From positions 1-63,120 of the forward strand of contig QHYJ01000016.1 in the NCBI GenBank assembly GCA_003223255.1: DNA of 63,120 nt, given 5' to 3'. This DNA is from Acidobacteriota bacterium. Its GTDB lineage: Bacteria > Acidobacteriota > Terriglobia > Acidiferrales > UBA7541. The notes below the pieces were generated by a model. It was not told the DNA's origin. It saw nothing but the letters and a program-made list of their open reading frames with translations, and did no database searches. This document shows, piece by piece, positions 24,728-33,548 of the stretch. Both the position numbers and the translations under genes were made by a program. How positions within the stretch are numbered: position 1 is the stretch's first letter; every line of letters starts with the position of its first letter.

Positions 24728-27415
24728 ATGGCTCGTTCGCTTGTCATCGTCGAATCGCCCGCAAAGGCGAAAACGATCAATAAATATTTGGGGCGGAACT
24801 ATACCGTCAAGGCGTCCATTGGCCACGTGATGGATCTGCCGACGAAGACCATTGGCATTCGTCTCCCGGGCGAGGATCCCAGCAAGAAAAAGTCAAAAAG
24901 GAAAAAGGGCGCGAAGAAAAGCGCCAAGGCCGAGTCAAAAGCCCCAAGGATCAGCATCAATGACGAGAAGATTTTCGAGCCTACGCTGCAAATCATCTCT
25001 GGCAAAGGCAAAGTCATTCATGACCTGAGGAAGGCGGCGCACACCGCGGAGGCGATCTACTTGGCGCCTGACCCGGATCGCGAGGGCGAAGCCATTTCCG
25101 CGCACCTGGCGATGGTGCTCTCGAAGCCGAGCCGCTTCGTGGAAGCGGAGGCTCCGGGAAGACAAAACGGCAGGGGCAACGAAGACAAGGACAAGGATGC
25201 TGCGAACTCCAAGGCGGCCAAGCGCGCAGCCATGGACGAAGAGTTGGCCACGGACATTCCTCCGGCCGACCCCAAGAAGATTTTTCGTGTCAGCTTTAAC
25301 GAAATCACGCCCAGGGCCATCCGTGCCGCGTTCGAACATCCCCGGGCGATCGACAACCACCTTGTAGATGCGCAGCAGGCGCGCCGAGTGCTCGACCGGC
25401 TGGTGGGGTACAAGATTTCTCCCCTGTTGTGGGATAAAGTCCGCCGGGGGCTGTCAGCTGGCCGCGTGCAGACTGTGGCGCTGCGCCTGATCGTCGAGCG
25501 CGAGGTAGCCATCCGCGCGTTTGTGCCGCAGGAGTATTGGACCATTCACGCGATGCTGGATGGGGGCAAGCCACCGCTTTTTGAAGCCAAGCTCATCAAG
25601 CACAAAGACGCGGACGTCGAAATAAAGAACCAGGAAGCTGCCGACAAGATTGTGGCCGCGGTGAGCAAAGCGAAGTGGCAAGTCGCATCTGTCGCGCAGA
25701 AGGAAAAGAAGCGCAATCCGCCGCCGCCGTTCACGACCTCGAAATTGCAGCAGGCGGCGTACAACCGGCTGCGCTACACCGCCAAGCGCACGATGTCCCT
25801 GGCGCAGAAACTGTATGAAGGCGTGGAGCTGGGTTCGGAAGGTTTGGTGGGGCTGATCACCTACATGCGTACGGACTCGGTGCATGTTTCCAACGACGCG
25901 CTCGAGCAGGTTCGGGAGCTTATCCCCGCGAAGTTTGGTCCGAATTATCTGCCGGAGAAGCCGAATTTCTACAAGTCGAAGAAGGACGCTCAGGAAGCGC
26001 ACGAAGCGGTGCGCCCGACAGACGTCTCGCGTACGCCGGAAGACGTGCGGAAGTATTTGGACGCCGATCTCTTCAAGCTGTACCAGTTGATCTGGCAGCG
26101 CTTCGTGGCGTCGCAGATGCTCCCAGCGATTTTTGACCAGACCACCATTGACATTCGCGCCGGTGAATATACGTTCCGGGCCAGCGGCTCGGTGCAGAAG
26201 TTCGACGGCTACCTGCGTGTCTACCAGTTGCCGGCGTCCGCCGCGGACCGCGAAGAGGACGAAAAAGATGAGGAAGGCGAGGGCCGCGCCCTGCCCGAGG
26301 TTGCCGAAGGCCAGTTGCTGAAACTCGACAACATTCGCCCCGAGCAGCACTTTACCGAGCCGCCGCCGCGCTACAACGACGCGACCTTAGTGAAAGAACT
26401 CGAAGAGGACGGCATCGGCCGCCCCTCGACCTACGCGGCCATCATTTCTACCCTGGTCGAAAGAGAGTACGTCACCAAGGACCAGGGGCGGTTTTCGCCC
26501 ACCATGCTTGGCGAGCGCGTGTGCAAGCTACTGGTAAAAAGCTTCGAGGATATTTTCGACCTTAAATTCACCGCGCGCATGGAAGAAGAGCTCGATGAAA
26601 ACGAAGACGGCAAGCTGCCCTGGCGCGAATCGGTAAAAGAGTTTTGGGAGAAATTCGTCCTGGACCTCGACAAAGCCGACGAAGAAATGCTCTCATACAA
26701 AGCGGGCATTCCCACTGGCAAGAAGTGCGAGAAGTGCGGGCAAGGCGAATTGCTGGAACGCATCAGCCGCCACGGTTTCTTCCTGGGGTGCTCGCGTTAT
26801 CCGGATTGCGATTTTATCGAAGACCTTTCGCCACTAGACCCCGACGCCGGCGATGAAAACAAGACGCACTATTGCGATAATTGCGGCAAGGAAATGGCCA
26901 TCAAGCGCGGGCGCTTCGGCACTTTCCTGGCTTGCACCGGCTACCCGGATTGCAAGACCACGCGGCGGCTGGTGCAGGGCACGCGCATCGCGCACCGGCC
27001 GGATGAGCCGCTCGACGAGAAGTGCCCCACGTGCGGCAATGGTCTGGTGAAAAAACACGGCCGCTTCGGCGAATTCATCGGTTGCTCTGCCTACCCGAAG
27101 TGCAAGTACACGCGGCCCATCACCATGGGCATCAAATGTCCGAAGTGCCATGAAGGAGAATTCGTACATTTGATGCCCATGGTGATGGGCCGCGTGTGCT
27201 CGCGCTATCCGGATTGCGACTTCACCACGCCGCACATGCCCATCGCCGAGCCCTGCCCGAAGTGCGGCGCGCCGTTCATCGTCGAGAAGCGCACAAAAAT
27301 CGGCACCGTGCACGCCTGCTTGAAAGAAGGATGCGACTGGGAGAAGCTCGCGCCCGAGGTTCCTCCGGCAACGCAGCCAGAAGAAGCTCCCGTACCTGTT
27401 GCAGCGAAGTCCTGA
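24728..27415 (+). CDS. topA: DNA topoisomerase I with five C-terminal zinc ribbons
   Basis: TopA relaxes negative supercoils by single-strand passage. The 895-residue protein begins with the TOPRIM domain (SLVIVESPAKAKTINKYLG; APDPDREGEAI), then the type IA core. The catalytic tyrosine is Tyr379 in LITYMRTDSVH. TOPRIM carries two charged, low-complexity insertions: Lys-rich near residues 55-75 and Asp/Lys/Asn-rich near 140-170. The C-terminus has five CxxC...C modules (CEKCGQGELL, CDNCGKEMAI, CPTCGNGLVK, CPKCHEGEFV, CPKCGAPFIV), more than the three of the E. coli enzyme. The dprA relic lies upstream and xerC follows after 99 bp, a conserved neighbourhood. Confidence 0.96.
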   Translation: MARSLVIVESPAKAKTINKYLGRNYTVKASIGHVMDLPTKTIGIRLPGEDPSKKKSKRKKGAKKSAKAESKAPRISINDEKIFEPTLQIISGKGKVIHDLRKAAHTAEAIYLAPDPDREGEAISAHLAMVLSKPSRFVEAEAPGRQNGRGNEDKDKDAANSKAAKRAAMDEELATDIPPADPKKIFRVSFNEITPRAIRAAFEHPRAIDNHLVDAQQARRVLDRLVGYKISPLLWDKVRRGLSAGRVQTVALRLIVEREVAIRAFVPQEYWTIHAMLDGGKPPLFEAKLIKHKDADVEIKNQEAADKIVAAVSKAKWQVASVAQKEKKRNPPPPFTTSKLQQAAYNRLRYTAKRTMSLAQKLYEGVELGSEGLVGLITYMRTDSVHVSNDALEQVRELIPAKFGPNYLPEKPNFYKSKKDAQEAHEAVRPTDVSRTPEDVRKYLDADLFKLYQLIWQRFVASQMLPAIFDQTTIDIRAGEYTFRASGSVQKFDGYLRVYQLPASAADREEDEKDEEGEGRALPEVAEGQLLKLDNIRPEQHFTEPPPRYNDATLVKELEEDGIGRPSTYAAIISTLVEREYVTKDQGRFSPTMLGERVCKLLVKSFEDIFDLKFTARMEEELDENEDGKLPWRESVKEFWEKFVLDLDKADEEMLSYKAGIPTGKKCEKCGQGELLERISRHGFFLGCSRYPDCDFIEDLSPLDPDAGDENKTHYCDNCGKEMAIKRGRFGTFLACTGYPDCKTTRRLVQGTRIAHRPDEPLDEKCPTCGNGLVKKHGRFGEFIGCSAYPKCKYTRPITMGIKCPKCHEGEFVHLMPMVMGRVCSRYPDCDFTTPHMPIAEPCPKCGAPFIVEKRTKIGTVHACLKEGCDWEKLAPEVPPATQPEEAPVPVAAKS

Positions 27416-27514
27416 CCCACCTGCATCTAAGGAAACATATCTTCAATTTCGATTCTTGGGCTTGCGCAAGCGCCTATACTGTTTTTGCATCTGTTGGCGG
27501 AGTGGCCGGGCCAA

Positions 27515-28543
27515 ATGAAAGAAGCGATCGCCAAGTATCTCGAGTATCTGCAGACGGTGAGGAATTCCTCGCCCCATACGGTTTCCAATTACGGCAAGGA
27601 TCTCCGCCAATTCCTTGCGTTTCTGTCGCCGCCGGGTGCCGCACCGCCGGCTTTGCGCGCCGTGGACCACGGCATGATCCGGGAATTTGTTTCGCACCTG
27701 CACGATCACGGACTCGAGAAAAGTTCCATCGCGCGAAAGCTCGCGGCTTTGCGCTCCTTTTTCAAGTACTGGGTGCGCGAAGGGCAGTTGAAAGAAAGCC
27801 CCGCGCGGCTGGTGCCCACACCTAAGCTGCCCAAGCGCATTCCTTCGGTGCTTTCTGCCGAGGAGATGAACGGTTTCCTCAACCAGCTTGCGGGCATGGT
27901 TCAAGTGTCGGCCGAGGGGGCTGCGGCTTCCGGAAAGCGGCTGCCGAAGAAAACCCCGCAGCCCAAGGAAGGATTAAAGAAGCAAGGCCGGGCGGTTCTT
28001 GCGGAAGAAGGCCTGCTGTTGCGCCGCGACCGCGCGCTACTCGAACTTCTCTATGCGGCGGGCTTGCGCGTCAGCGAGCTTACGGGCTTGGACCTGATCG
28101 ACGTTGAGCAAAAAGAGCGCGTCTTGCGCGTGCGCGGCAAGGGCAACAAGGAACGTATCGTTCCCTACGGCGCAAAGGCGCAGGAAGCCTTGGAAAAATA
28201 TTGGCCGGTGCGTGAGCAACTTCTAAAGCAGAGCAACGGGGCTAATCGAAACACAGACCCGCACACCCAAGCGGTCTTTCTCAATTATGCGGGGCGTCGG
28301 CTGACACAGCGCTCGGTGGGTCGCATCGTGAAGAAGTACGTGCGCCTGGTCAACGTCAACTGGGACTTGCACCCTCACTCTCTGCGGCACGCCTTCGCCA
28401 CGCATTTGCTGGCGGACGGGGCCGACCTTCGCGCCATTCAAGAGCTGCTTGGCCATCAATCGCTTTCCACCACGCAGCGGTATACCCATGCCTCCATCCG
28501 CCAGTTGATGGAGGTTTACGACAAAGCCCACCCACACGCCTGA
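27515..28543 (+). CDS. xerC: Tyrosine recombinase XerC/XerD
   Basis: From ATG 27515 the protein has 342 residues; an upstream in-frame start at 27485 lacks family character. The N-terminal SAM-like domain (KYLEYLQTVRNSSPHTVSNY) is followed by the catalytic domain with Arg185 (AAGLRVSEL), His288 and Arg291 (HSLRH), His314 (LLGHQSL) and nucleophile Tyr323 (TQRYTHAS). This is the complete set for site-specific recombination at dif to resolve chromosome dimers. An extra basic linker of about 35 residues (near 120-160, rich in Lys, Pro and Gly) separates the two domains and is not usual. The position next to topA marks it as the chromosomal Xer and not a phage or integron integrase. Confidence 0.92.
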   Translation: MKEAIAKYLEYLQTVRNSSPHTVSNYGKDLRQFLAFLSPPGAAPPALRAVDHGMIREFVSHLHDHGLEKSSIARKLAALRSFFKYWVREGQLKESPARLVPTPKLPKRIPSVLSAEEMNGFLNQLAGMVQVSAEGAAASGKRLPKKTPQPKEGLKKQGRAVLAEEGLLLRRDRALLELLYAAGLRVSELTGLDLIDVEQKERVLRVRGKGNKERIVPYGAKAQEALEKYWPVREQLLKQSNGANRNTDPHTQAVFLNYAGRRLTQRSVGRIVKKYVRLVNVNWDLHPHSLRHAFATHLLADGADLRAIQELLGHQSLSTTQRYTHASIRQLMEVYDKAHPHA

Positions 28544-28612
28544 TTCGTGCCTCTCATTTTGTTTGCCGGTCGGACATCTTGAGATACCCTAGCAAGCTTT
28601 GAAGGATGGAGC

Positions 28613-29398
28613 ATGAGGGTGCGCATTGCCGTCATTTGCGGATGTCTTGTGTCGCTTGGCACGTTTCTAGCGCGTCCCCTTCAGGCACAGGATAATTACG
28701 AGATTCAAGTTTACGGCTACGAGACGGTCGAGCCGCGTCACACTATGGTCGAGTTGCACAGCAATTTTACGTTTCAGGGTTCTAAGACGTTCCAGGACGG
28801 ACTGCTTCCCACCAATCACCAATTGCACGAAACCATCGAAATCACGCACGGCTTTAACGACTGGTTCGAGACCGGCTTCTACATTTTTACTTCCGCACAA
28901 AATGGCCAGGGCTGGGACTGGGTCGGCGACCACATCCGGCCCCGCGTACGTATCCCCAAAGAGTGGAGGTGGCCTGTGGGTGTCAGCCTCTCGAACGAAA
29001 TCGGCTACCAGCGGCGCAAATTTTCCGCCGACACCTGGACTTGGGAAATGCGGCCCATTGTCGACAAACAGATTGGCCCCTGGTATTTGTCCTTTAACCC
29101 CGCGTTTGACCGTTCCTTCCATGGGGACAGCGTCCATCAGGGAATGACGTTCTCGCCGGATTTCAAGTTCAGCTACGACTTCACGAAAAAAATCACCGGC
29201 GGATTCGAATACTACGGTGCGGTCGGTCCGGCAACGGATTTTCTCCCCACCGGTCAGCAGCAACATCAAGTCTTTCCAACGATCGACCTCAATCTCTCCC
29301 CGCAGTGGGAAGTGAATTTCGGCCTTGGCGTCGGCATGACCCATTCCACGGATCATCTGATTGCCAAGATGATTCTCGGCTACCGCTTCAACTTCTGA
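28613..29398 (+). CDS. Predicted outer-membrane beta-barrel protein
   Basis: A 261-residue protein with AAGGATGGAGC before the ATG and a signal peptide (VICGCLVSLGTFLARPLQA). The mature part alternates hydrophobic and polar residues in strands such as TMVELHSNFTFQG, WFETGFYIF, WYLSFNPAFDRSF and GGFEYYGAVG, and ends with KMILGYRFNF. The terminal Phe is the outer-membrane assembly signal. The pattern fits small acidobacterial barrels annotated as transporter or hypothetical. No substrate can be named. It follows xerC by 69 bp but has no functional tie to it. Confidence 0.65.
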   Translation: MRVRIAVICGCLVSLGTFLARPLQAQDNYEIQVYGYETVEPRHTMVELHSNFTFQGSKTFQDGLLPTNHQLHETIEITHGFNDWFETGFYIFTSAQNGQGWDWVGDHIRPRVRIPKEWRWPVGVSLSNEIGYQRRKFSADTWTWEMRPIVDKQIGPWYLSFNPAFDRSFHGDSVHQGMTFSPDFKFSYDFTKKITGGFEYYGAVGPATDFLPTGQQQHQVFPTIDLNLSPQWEVNFGLGVGMTHSTDHLIAKMILGYRFNF

Positions 29399-29665
29399 GA
29401 CGGATTCGTAACCCCAGTCAGTCGCGCTTCGAAGCAGCTTTTTTCGAGCCAAGTGTCGTTCCCGCATGACAGCCGTCGCTAGAAAAGGGCAGCGAAGGCA
29501 CACTGAGCGGGAAGCGTCACAAGCCTAAGTGCTTGGCGTCACTGCCTTTTCGGTAGGTTGCACATTGGCCACCCGCATGCTTTTGCCTCCCTGGACTCCG
29601 ACCCCAGGAAAAACTCAAGGCCACTAAAAAGGAAAGGAAACCTGTTTTTACAGGTGAACGCGCCG

Positions 29666-30618
29666 ATGTGTACCTATTTCATTTGTTTGGCGGGCTTGCT
29701 CGCAACACTGATTCTGGCCGAACCGGTCTCGTGTGAAGAAATAGAAAAACCGGGCGCACCCGCCCAGTTGCTGTGTCCCTACGTTCGCTCCGCTGCGGAT
29801 CAAACGCAACTTGAAGCGCTGGCCGGCGCGCGTTGGCCGGAAGCGGAAAGGGTCTCGGAGCAAGAATCTGACGTGCCGGCTAGGATTCCTTTGGCAGCAC
29901 CGCTTTTTTCTGGAAGTCCGGTTCTGCGCGCCGATCGCCTTCTGTTCGAATCGTCTCTGGTCAACTGGATGTTTTTCGAGGATCTTGCGCCGGAACAGCG
30001 AGCCATTCTCCAGACCTTTCTCGGTCGCTGTGGCGTCGCCGCAGACTGGCCGCTTCCGTTTTCGGACAATTCAATACTTCTCTGCGCGGCACTTTCGTCG
30101 GCATCACTCATGCCATGATGCATACTTGGCTCACGGATTGACAAAGCGGAGAGAGACTGGGTGACGCCCGCGGATTTATTCAGGAACTCATGGATATCCA
30201 GGGAGAAAACGGCGCGTTGCCCAGCGACCATCAATTCCAACGGATCGTCCGGCTTGCTCCGAATGCGCTCCAGAAACTGGATCGCGCCGCGTACTTTCTG
30301 AAAGGCGAGAATCACGTCTTCCACAAGGACTATCCCATCTCTTTCCGCCAATTTCGCAAGATAGGTCTCCGCGGGCAGGAGGCGGGTCCGCACTTCTGCT
30401 TGACGCGCGATGGGCGGTTCGCGCAAATCCAAGTCGACTACCGGTTTGGGCTTTCGCACTTGCGGCCGGCAAATTCGGATGTGCGCGCGGAAGGCAACCA
30501 TCGGCATGCCGACCGCTGGCCGGTATTCACCTTAGCGGAAAGGCCAATTCGCGTTCGCCGCGTGGTCTTGCGGCGGCAGAGTTTAGATATGCGCCTGAAC
30601 CCTCTTCCACGAGAGTGA
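29666..30618 (+). pseudogene. Broken gene for a secreted protein of unknown family
   Basis: From ATG 29666 one frame gives a signal-like start (TYFICLAGLLATLILAEPVS) and then LVNWMFFEDLAPEQRAILQT up to about 30060. The next stretch reads sensibly only in another frame: SLRGTFVGITHAMMHTWLTD, then a TGA near 30141, then an uninterrupted GFIQELMDIQGENGALPSD, FHKDYPISFRQFRKIGLRGQ and RDGRFAQIQVDYRFG, ending at 30618. I read this as one gene with at least one frameshift and one nonsense codon. No family is recognised. An antisense frame at 29800-30507 is also open and was considered, but it lacks a start signal and protein-like character. Confidence 0.45.
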
Positions 30619-30711
30619 GAACGACTGTCGACGGCGATTTTTCGTGCAACTTGAGCATGGATGAGGCATCTTCCTCTTCTACAGAAAGTGCAGTTGCCAA
30701 ATACAGGTGAA

Positions 30712-31209
30712 TTAATGGTGCCCGCCGTGGCCACCACCGTGGCCTCCTCCGCCATGGAAGCCACCGCCACCACCGTGGAAGCCTCTGCCGCCATGGAAGC
30801 CGCCGCGGCCAAAGCCTTCATGGTCGAATCCGCGACCTCGAAAGCCGTCATGGTCCCAGCCGCGTGCGCCGAAGCCGCGCCCGCCATCGTGATCCCAGTC
30901 GCCGTGCCAACCGCGGCCGTAAAAACCGCGGCCGTACCAGCCGGGATGGCGATAATACCAGTGATACCACGGCCCTACGCCGACGAACACGCCGTCGACA
31001 AACCACGCGGGGCCATAGTAGCCATAGGGCGCGCAAGCGTATGGGTAATAGTCATAGTATCCATAGGCACAAACCGGCGGTGGGCCAATGTAAGCCGGAC
31101 CATAGGACGGTGCGCCAACTCCCAAGCCCACAATCACTCTCTGGGCGTGCGCGAACGAAGCGCAAAAGAGGCAAACGCCGAATAATGCTGCGAACCGGAG
31201 GTATCGCAT
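30712..31209 (-). CDS. Secreted Gly/Tyr/His-rich protein
   Basis: The ATG at 31209 has GAAGGGATC upstream and starts a clean signal peptide (RYLRFAALFGVCLFCASFAH, then AQ). The 165-residue protein is of extreme composition. A Tyr/Pro/Gly-rich first half (YGYYDYYPYACAPYGYYGPA) is followed by WYHWYYRHPGWYG, then repeats built of GRGF, WDHDG and GGFHGG. The tail is almost only Gly and His (HGGGGHGGGHGGHH). Proteins of this style occur widely in Proteobacteria and Acidobacteria as secreted, probably disordered or metal-binding factors. The His-rich tail suggests divalent-metal binding, but no function is proven. Confidence 0.7.
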   Translation of the reverse strand: MRYLRFAALFGVCLFCASFAHAQRVIVGLGVGAPSYGPAYIGPPPVCAYGYYDYYPYACAPYGYYGPAWFVDGVFVGVGPWYHWYYRHPGWYGRGFYGRGWHGDWDHDGGRGFGARGWDHDGFRGRGFDHEGFGRGGFHGGRGFHGGGGGFHGGGGHGGGHGGHH

Positions 31210-31433
31210 ATTGTGGATCCCTTCTTGGCGCCTCGCTCTTGCCGCTACTTTCTTACACACTTTTAGCTCAACCAGCTAGAGCGTGTGCCTACCATACTAA
31301 ACCCCACCCAGCTCAAAAGGTTGCTCCCAGTGGTCCGGGCCTGACCTGCAACGGCAGAAAACGACAGAGAGAACACTCTAAACTCGCTACCAGTGATTTG
31401 CAGGATCGCTGAATAGGTGCGAGGATTCGTTCG

Positions 31434-32270
31434 GTGAGTGCGCCCATCACAACTCATAGCCGAGAGCCATTGCAGCCCATCCTGACCGCACATCTTTTTC
31501 CCAAGGTCGATGGCTTGCTGCTCGAATTGTTGCGCTCACTCGCGCCGGAAGAGTGGGAGAAGCAAACTGTCTCGCCGAAATGGAAGGTCAAAGACGTCGC
31601 CGCGCATCTTCTGGACACGCCCCTGCGTGGCTTGTCCATCGCTCGAGACGGTTACTTCCCGCCTGCTCCGAAGCTCGATTCGCCCGCTGCCTTGGGCGCG
31701 TACATCGATCGCCTGAATGCAGAAGGCGTTGCCGTTTACCGACGCTTGAGCCCCGCAGTCCTGATTGCGCTGATGGAGATTGTCCCTATGGCGCCTTACG
31801 GCGTGAGCTGGGCCGGTGAAGATAAATCCGCCAACTGGTTCGACACCGCTCGTGAATACACGGAGCGCTGGCACCATCAGCAGCAGATTCGGTTGGCCGT
31901 CCCTCGTTTAGGAAATGCGCGCACGGGCATCATGAAGCGCGAGCTTTACTATCCGGTGCTGGATTGTTTTATGCGGGCCTTGCCGTTTACGTATCGCAAT
32001 GTTTCCGCAGCGCCGGGAACCGCGATTCGCATCGTTGTTTCTGGCGAATGCGGCGGCAGCTGGCATCTGTATGGTGGGGAAACAAAGTGGGTGCTCACCG
32101 AGGACGACGCCGGTCAGGCCGCGGCCGAGACCACCCTTCCGCAGGAAATAGCTTGGCGCATTTTCACTAAAGGCATCGACCGCGAACGCGCGTTATCGCA
32201 AGTAAGAGTCTCAGGCGACCGCGCCCTCGCTCTGCCCGTCCTTGGTATGGTGTCCATCGTATCCGCGTAA
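31434..32270 (+). CDS. DinB/maleylpyruvate-isomerase-like four-helix-bundle protein
   Basis: A 278-residue protein starting at GTG 31434. The first 170 residues fit the DinB_2 / maleylpyruvate isomerase N-terminal fold: EEWEKQTVSPKWKVKDVAAH, LLDTPLRGLSIARDGY and WFDTAREYTERWHHQQQIR. The three His expected to hold a divalent metal would be those in AAHLLD and RWHHQQ. The C-terminal part (RIVVSGECGGSWHLYGGETK) resembles the small sterol-carrier-like domain found in mycothiol-dependent isomerases. Acidobacteria are not known for mycothiol, so an unrelated thiol or other cofactor is likely. The gene is monocistronic. Confidence 0.7.
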   Translation: MSAPITTHSREPLQPILTAHLFPKVDGLLLELLRSLAPEEWEKQTVSPKWKVKDVAAHLLDTPLRGLSIARDGYFPPAPKLDSPAALGAYIDRLNAEGVAVYRRLSPAVLIALMEIVPMAPYGVSWAGEDKSANWFDTAREYTERWHHQQQIRLAVPRLGNARTGIMKRELYYPVLDCFMRALPFTYRNVSAAPGTAIRIVVSGECGGSWHLYGGETKWVLTEDDAGQAAAETTLPQEIAWRIFTKGIDRERALSQVRVSGDRALALPVLGMVSIVSA

Positions 32271-32321
32271 GAGTGAGCAAGAAATCCGGCTATTGATTAG
32301 CCGCCGCCCGCTACTTCCTAT

Positions 32322-32885
32322 TCATTCAGCTAACTCAGATTCGATGGCTTTGGTGATTTCCTCGTAGTCGATCAGGCCCTGTACCCTTTGCACGATTTTG
32401 CCATCACGGGAAATAAGAAAGGTGGTGGGGTACCCGAGCAGGCCGCCGAATTTGTCGGCCACAGCATCATTGCCCCGCAGGATCGGGTAGTTCATCGGGA
32501 GCTTTTGGCCGTTCACGTTGAAGAGTTCTTTGGCGGCGTACGCGGAGACCACGTTATTGCCTTCATCGTCCACGTCGACGCCAAGAATAGTGAAGCCCTT
32601 TGGCGAATATTTCTGCTGCATTTCGATGAGCCAGGGAATTTCGACCTGGCAGGGTTCGCACCACGTGGCCCAGAAATTCACGAGCACTACTTTGCCCTTG
32701 TACTGGTTGAGTGGCACGTCCTTGCCGTCGAGGTCCTTGAAGGTGACTTCGGGCGCCGCCGGGCCAGTGAGCGTGTCAAGCTTCGGACCTTTGGCGTTGA
32801 CGCTAACACGCGTGGCCCTGTCCGCATAAACCGTCAAGCCGATGAGTATCGCCACGGTACCGATGATCAACAGAACCTTTTTCAT
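32322..32885 (-). CDS. TlpA-like thioredoxin, copy 1 (distal)
   Basis: A 187-residue membrane-anchored thioredoxin. An N-terminal helix (KKVLLIIGTVAILIGLTVYA) anchors it in the inner membrane. The redox site is Cys76-Glu-Pro-Cys79 in FWATWCEPC, and the cis-Pro region is LGYPTTFLISRDG. TlpA/ResA-type proteins reduce periplasmic disulfides, for instance in apo-cytochrome c. It is a tandem duplicate of the next gene upstream, with very similar sequence through most of the fold (IPWLIEMQQKY, KGFTILGVDVD, NYPILRG, AVADKFGGLLGYPT). It lies downstream of ccdA on the same strand, 40 bp after its duplicate. Confidence 0.9.
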   Translation of the reverse strand: MKKVLLIIGTVAILIGLTVYADRATRVSVNAKGPKLDTLTGPAAPEVTFKDLDGKDVPLNQYKGKVVLVNFWATWCEPCQVEIPWLIEMQQKYSPKGFTILGVDVDDEGNNVVSAYAAKELFNVNGQKLPMNYPILRGNDAVADKFGGLLGYPTTFLISRDGKIVQRVQGLIDYEEITKAIESELAE

Positions 32886-32925
32886 TTTGAATTTCCGAGA
32901 GTGTTCAGTCTCATTGATTTCATCA

Positions 32926-33483
32926 TCATAACTGGCATTCGATCACCTGGGTGAGCTCCTGATAGCTGATGGGCCACTTTATCTCCTTGGTAACCTTGTC
33001 ATCACGCGAGATGAGAAAACTAGTGGGATAGCCGAGCAGCCCGCCGAACTTGTCGGCTACGGCATCCCTGCCGCGCAGTATCGGATAGTTCACGGGGAGT
33101 TCCTGCCCGCCCACGTTAAATCGTTCCCTGGCCGCATACGCAGAAACCACAGTATTCCCCTCGTAGTCCACGTCCACGCCGAGAATCGTAAAGCCCTTCG
33201 ACGGATACTTCTGCTGCATTTCGATTAGCCAGGGAATCTCGGCCTGGCATGGTGCGCACCAGGTAGCCCAGAAATTCACGAACACTACTCTGCCTTTGTA
33301 TTGGCTGAGCGACACGTCCTTGCCATCGAGATCCCTGAACCTAACTTCGGGTGCAGGGGGGTAGGATGCGGTATTTGCGCACAGGGCGCCCTTTCGTTTC
33401 ACATGCGTCAACTTGTCCGCACAGATGATCAGGCCTATGTGCACCACCGCGGTGCCGATGATCAACAGAACTTTCTTCATCAA
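32926..33483 (-). CDS. TlpA-like thioredoxin, copy 2 (proximal to ccdA)
   Basis: A 185-residue paralogue of the neighbouring TlpA protein, with the same N-terminal anchor (KKVLLIIGTAV) and the redox site Cys-Ala-Pro-Cys in FWATWCAPC. The two proteins differ mainly in the anchor, in the linker after it (this copy has two extra Cys-containing positions, ICADK and ALCANTAS) and in the C-terminal helix. Replacement of Glu by Ala inside the CxxC motif may shift the redox potential, so the copies may serve different partners. It begins 65 bp after the ccdA stop codon; ccdA would supply electrons from cytoplasmic thioredoxin. Confidence 0.9.
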   Translation of the reverse strand: MMKKVLLIIGTAVVHIGLIICADKLTHVKRKGALCANTASYPPAPEVRFRDLDGKDVSLSQYKGRVVFVNFWATWCAPCQAEIPWLIEMQQKYPSKGFTILGVDVDYEGNTVVSAYAARERFNVGGQELPVNYPILRGRDAVADKFGGLLGYPTSFLISRDDKVTKEIKWPISYQELTQVIECQL

Positions 33484-33548
33484 AGATCCTTAAAGAAAAA
33501 TTATAACTGGAGAGCCTGCTCAAACCTTCCCACTGAGCGTGAAGCGGC

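Noticed and set aside
27515-28543. Tyrosine recombinase as a sign of an integrated phage or island
   Set aside because: It lies next to topA in a conserved chromosomal order and no att-like repeats, phage genes or tRNA are nearby.
29800-30507. Reverse-strand frame of 235 codons
   Set aside because: Overlaps the pseudogene on the plus strand, which reads more like protein; considered the mirror image of that gene, though not fully excluded.
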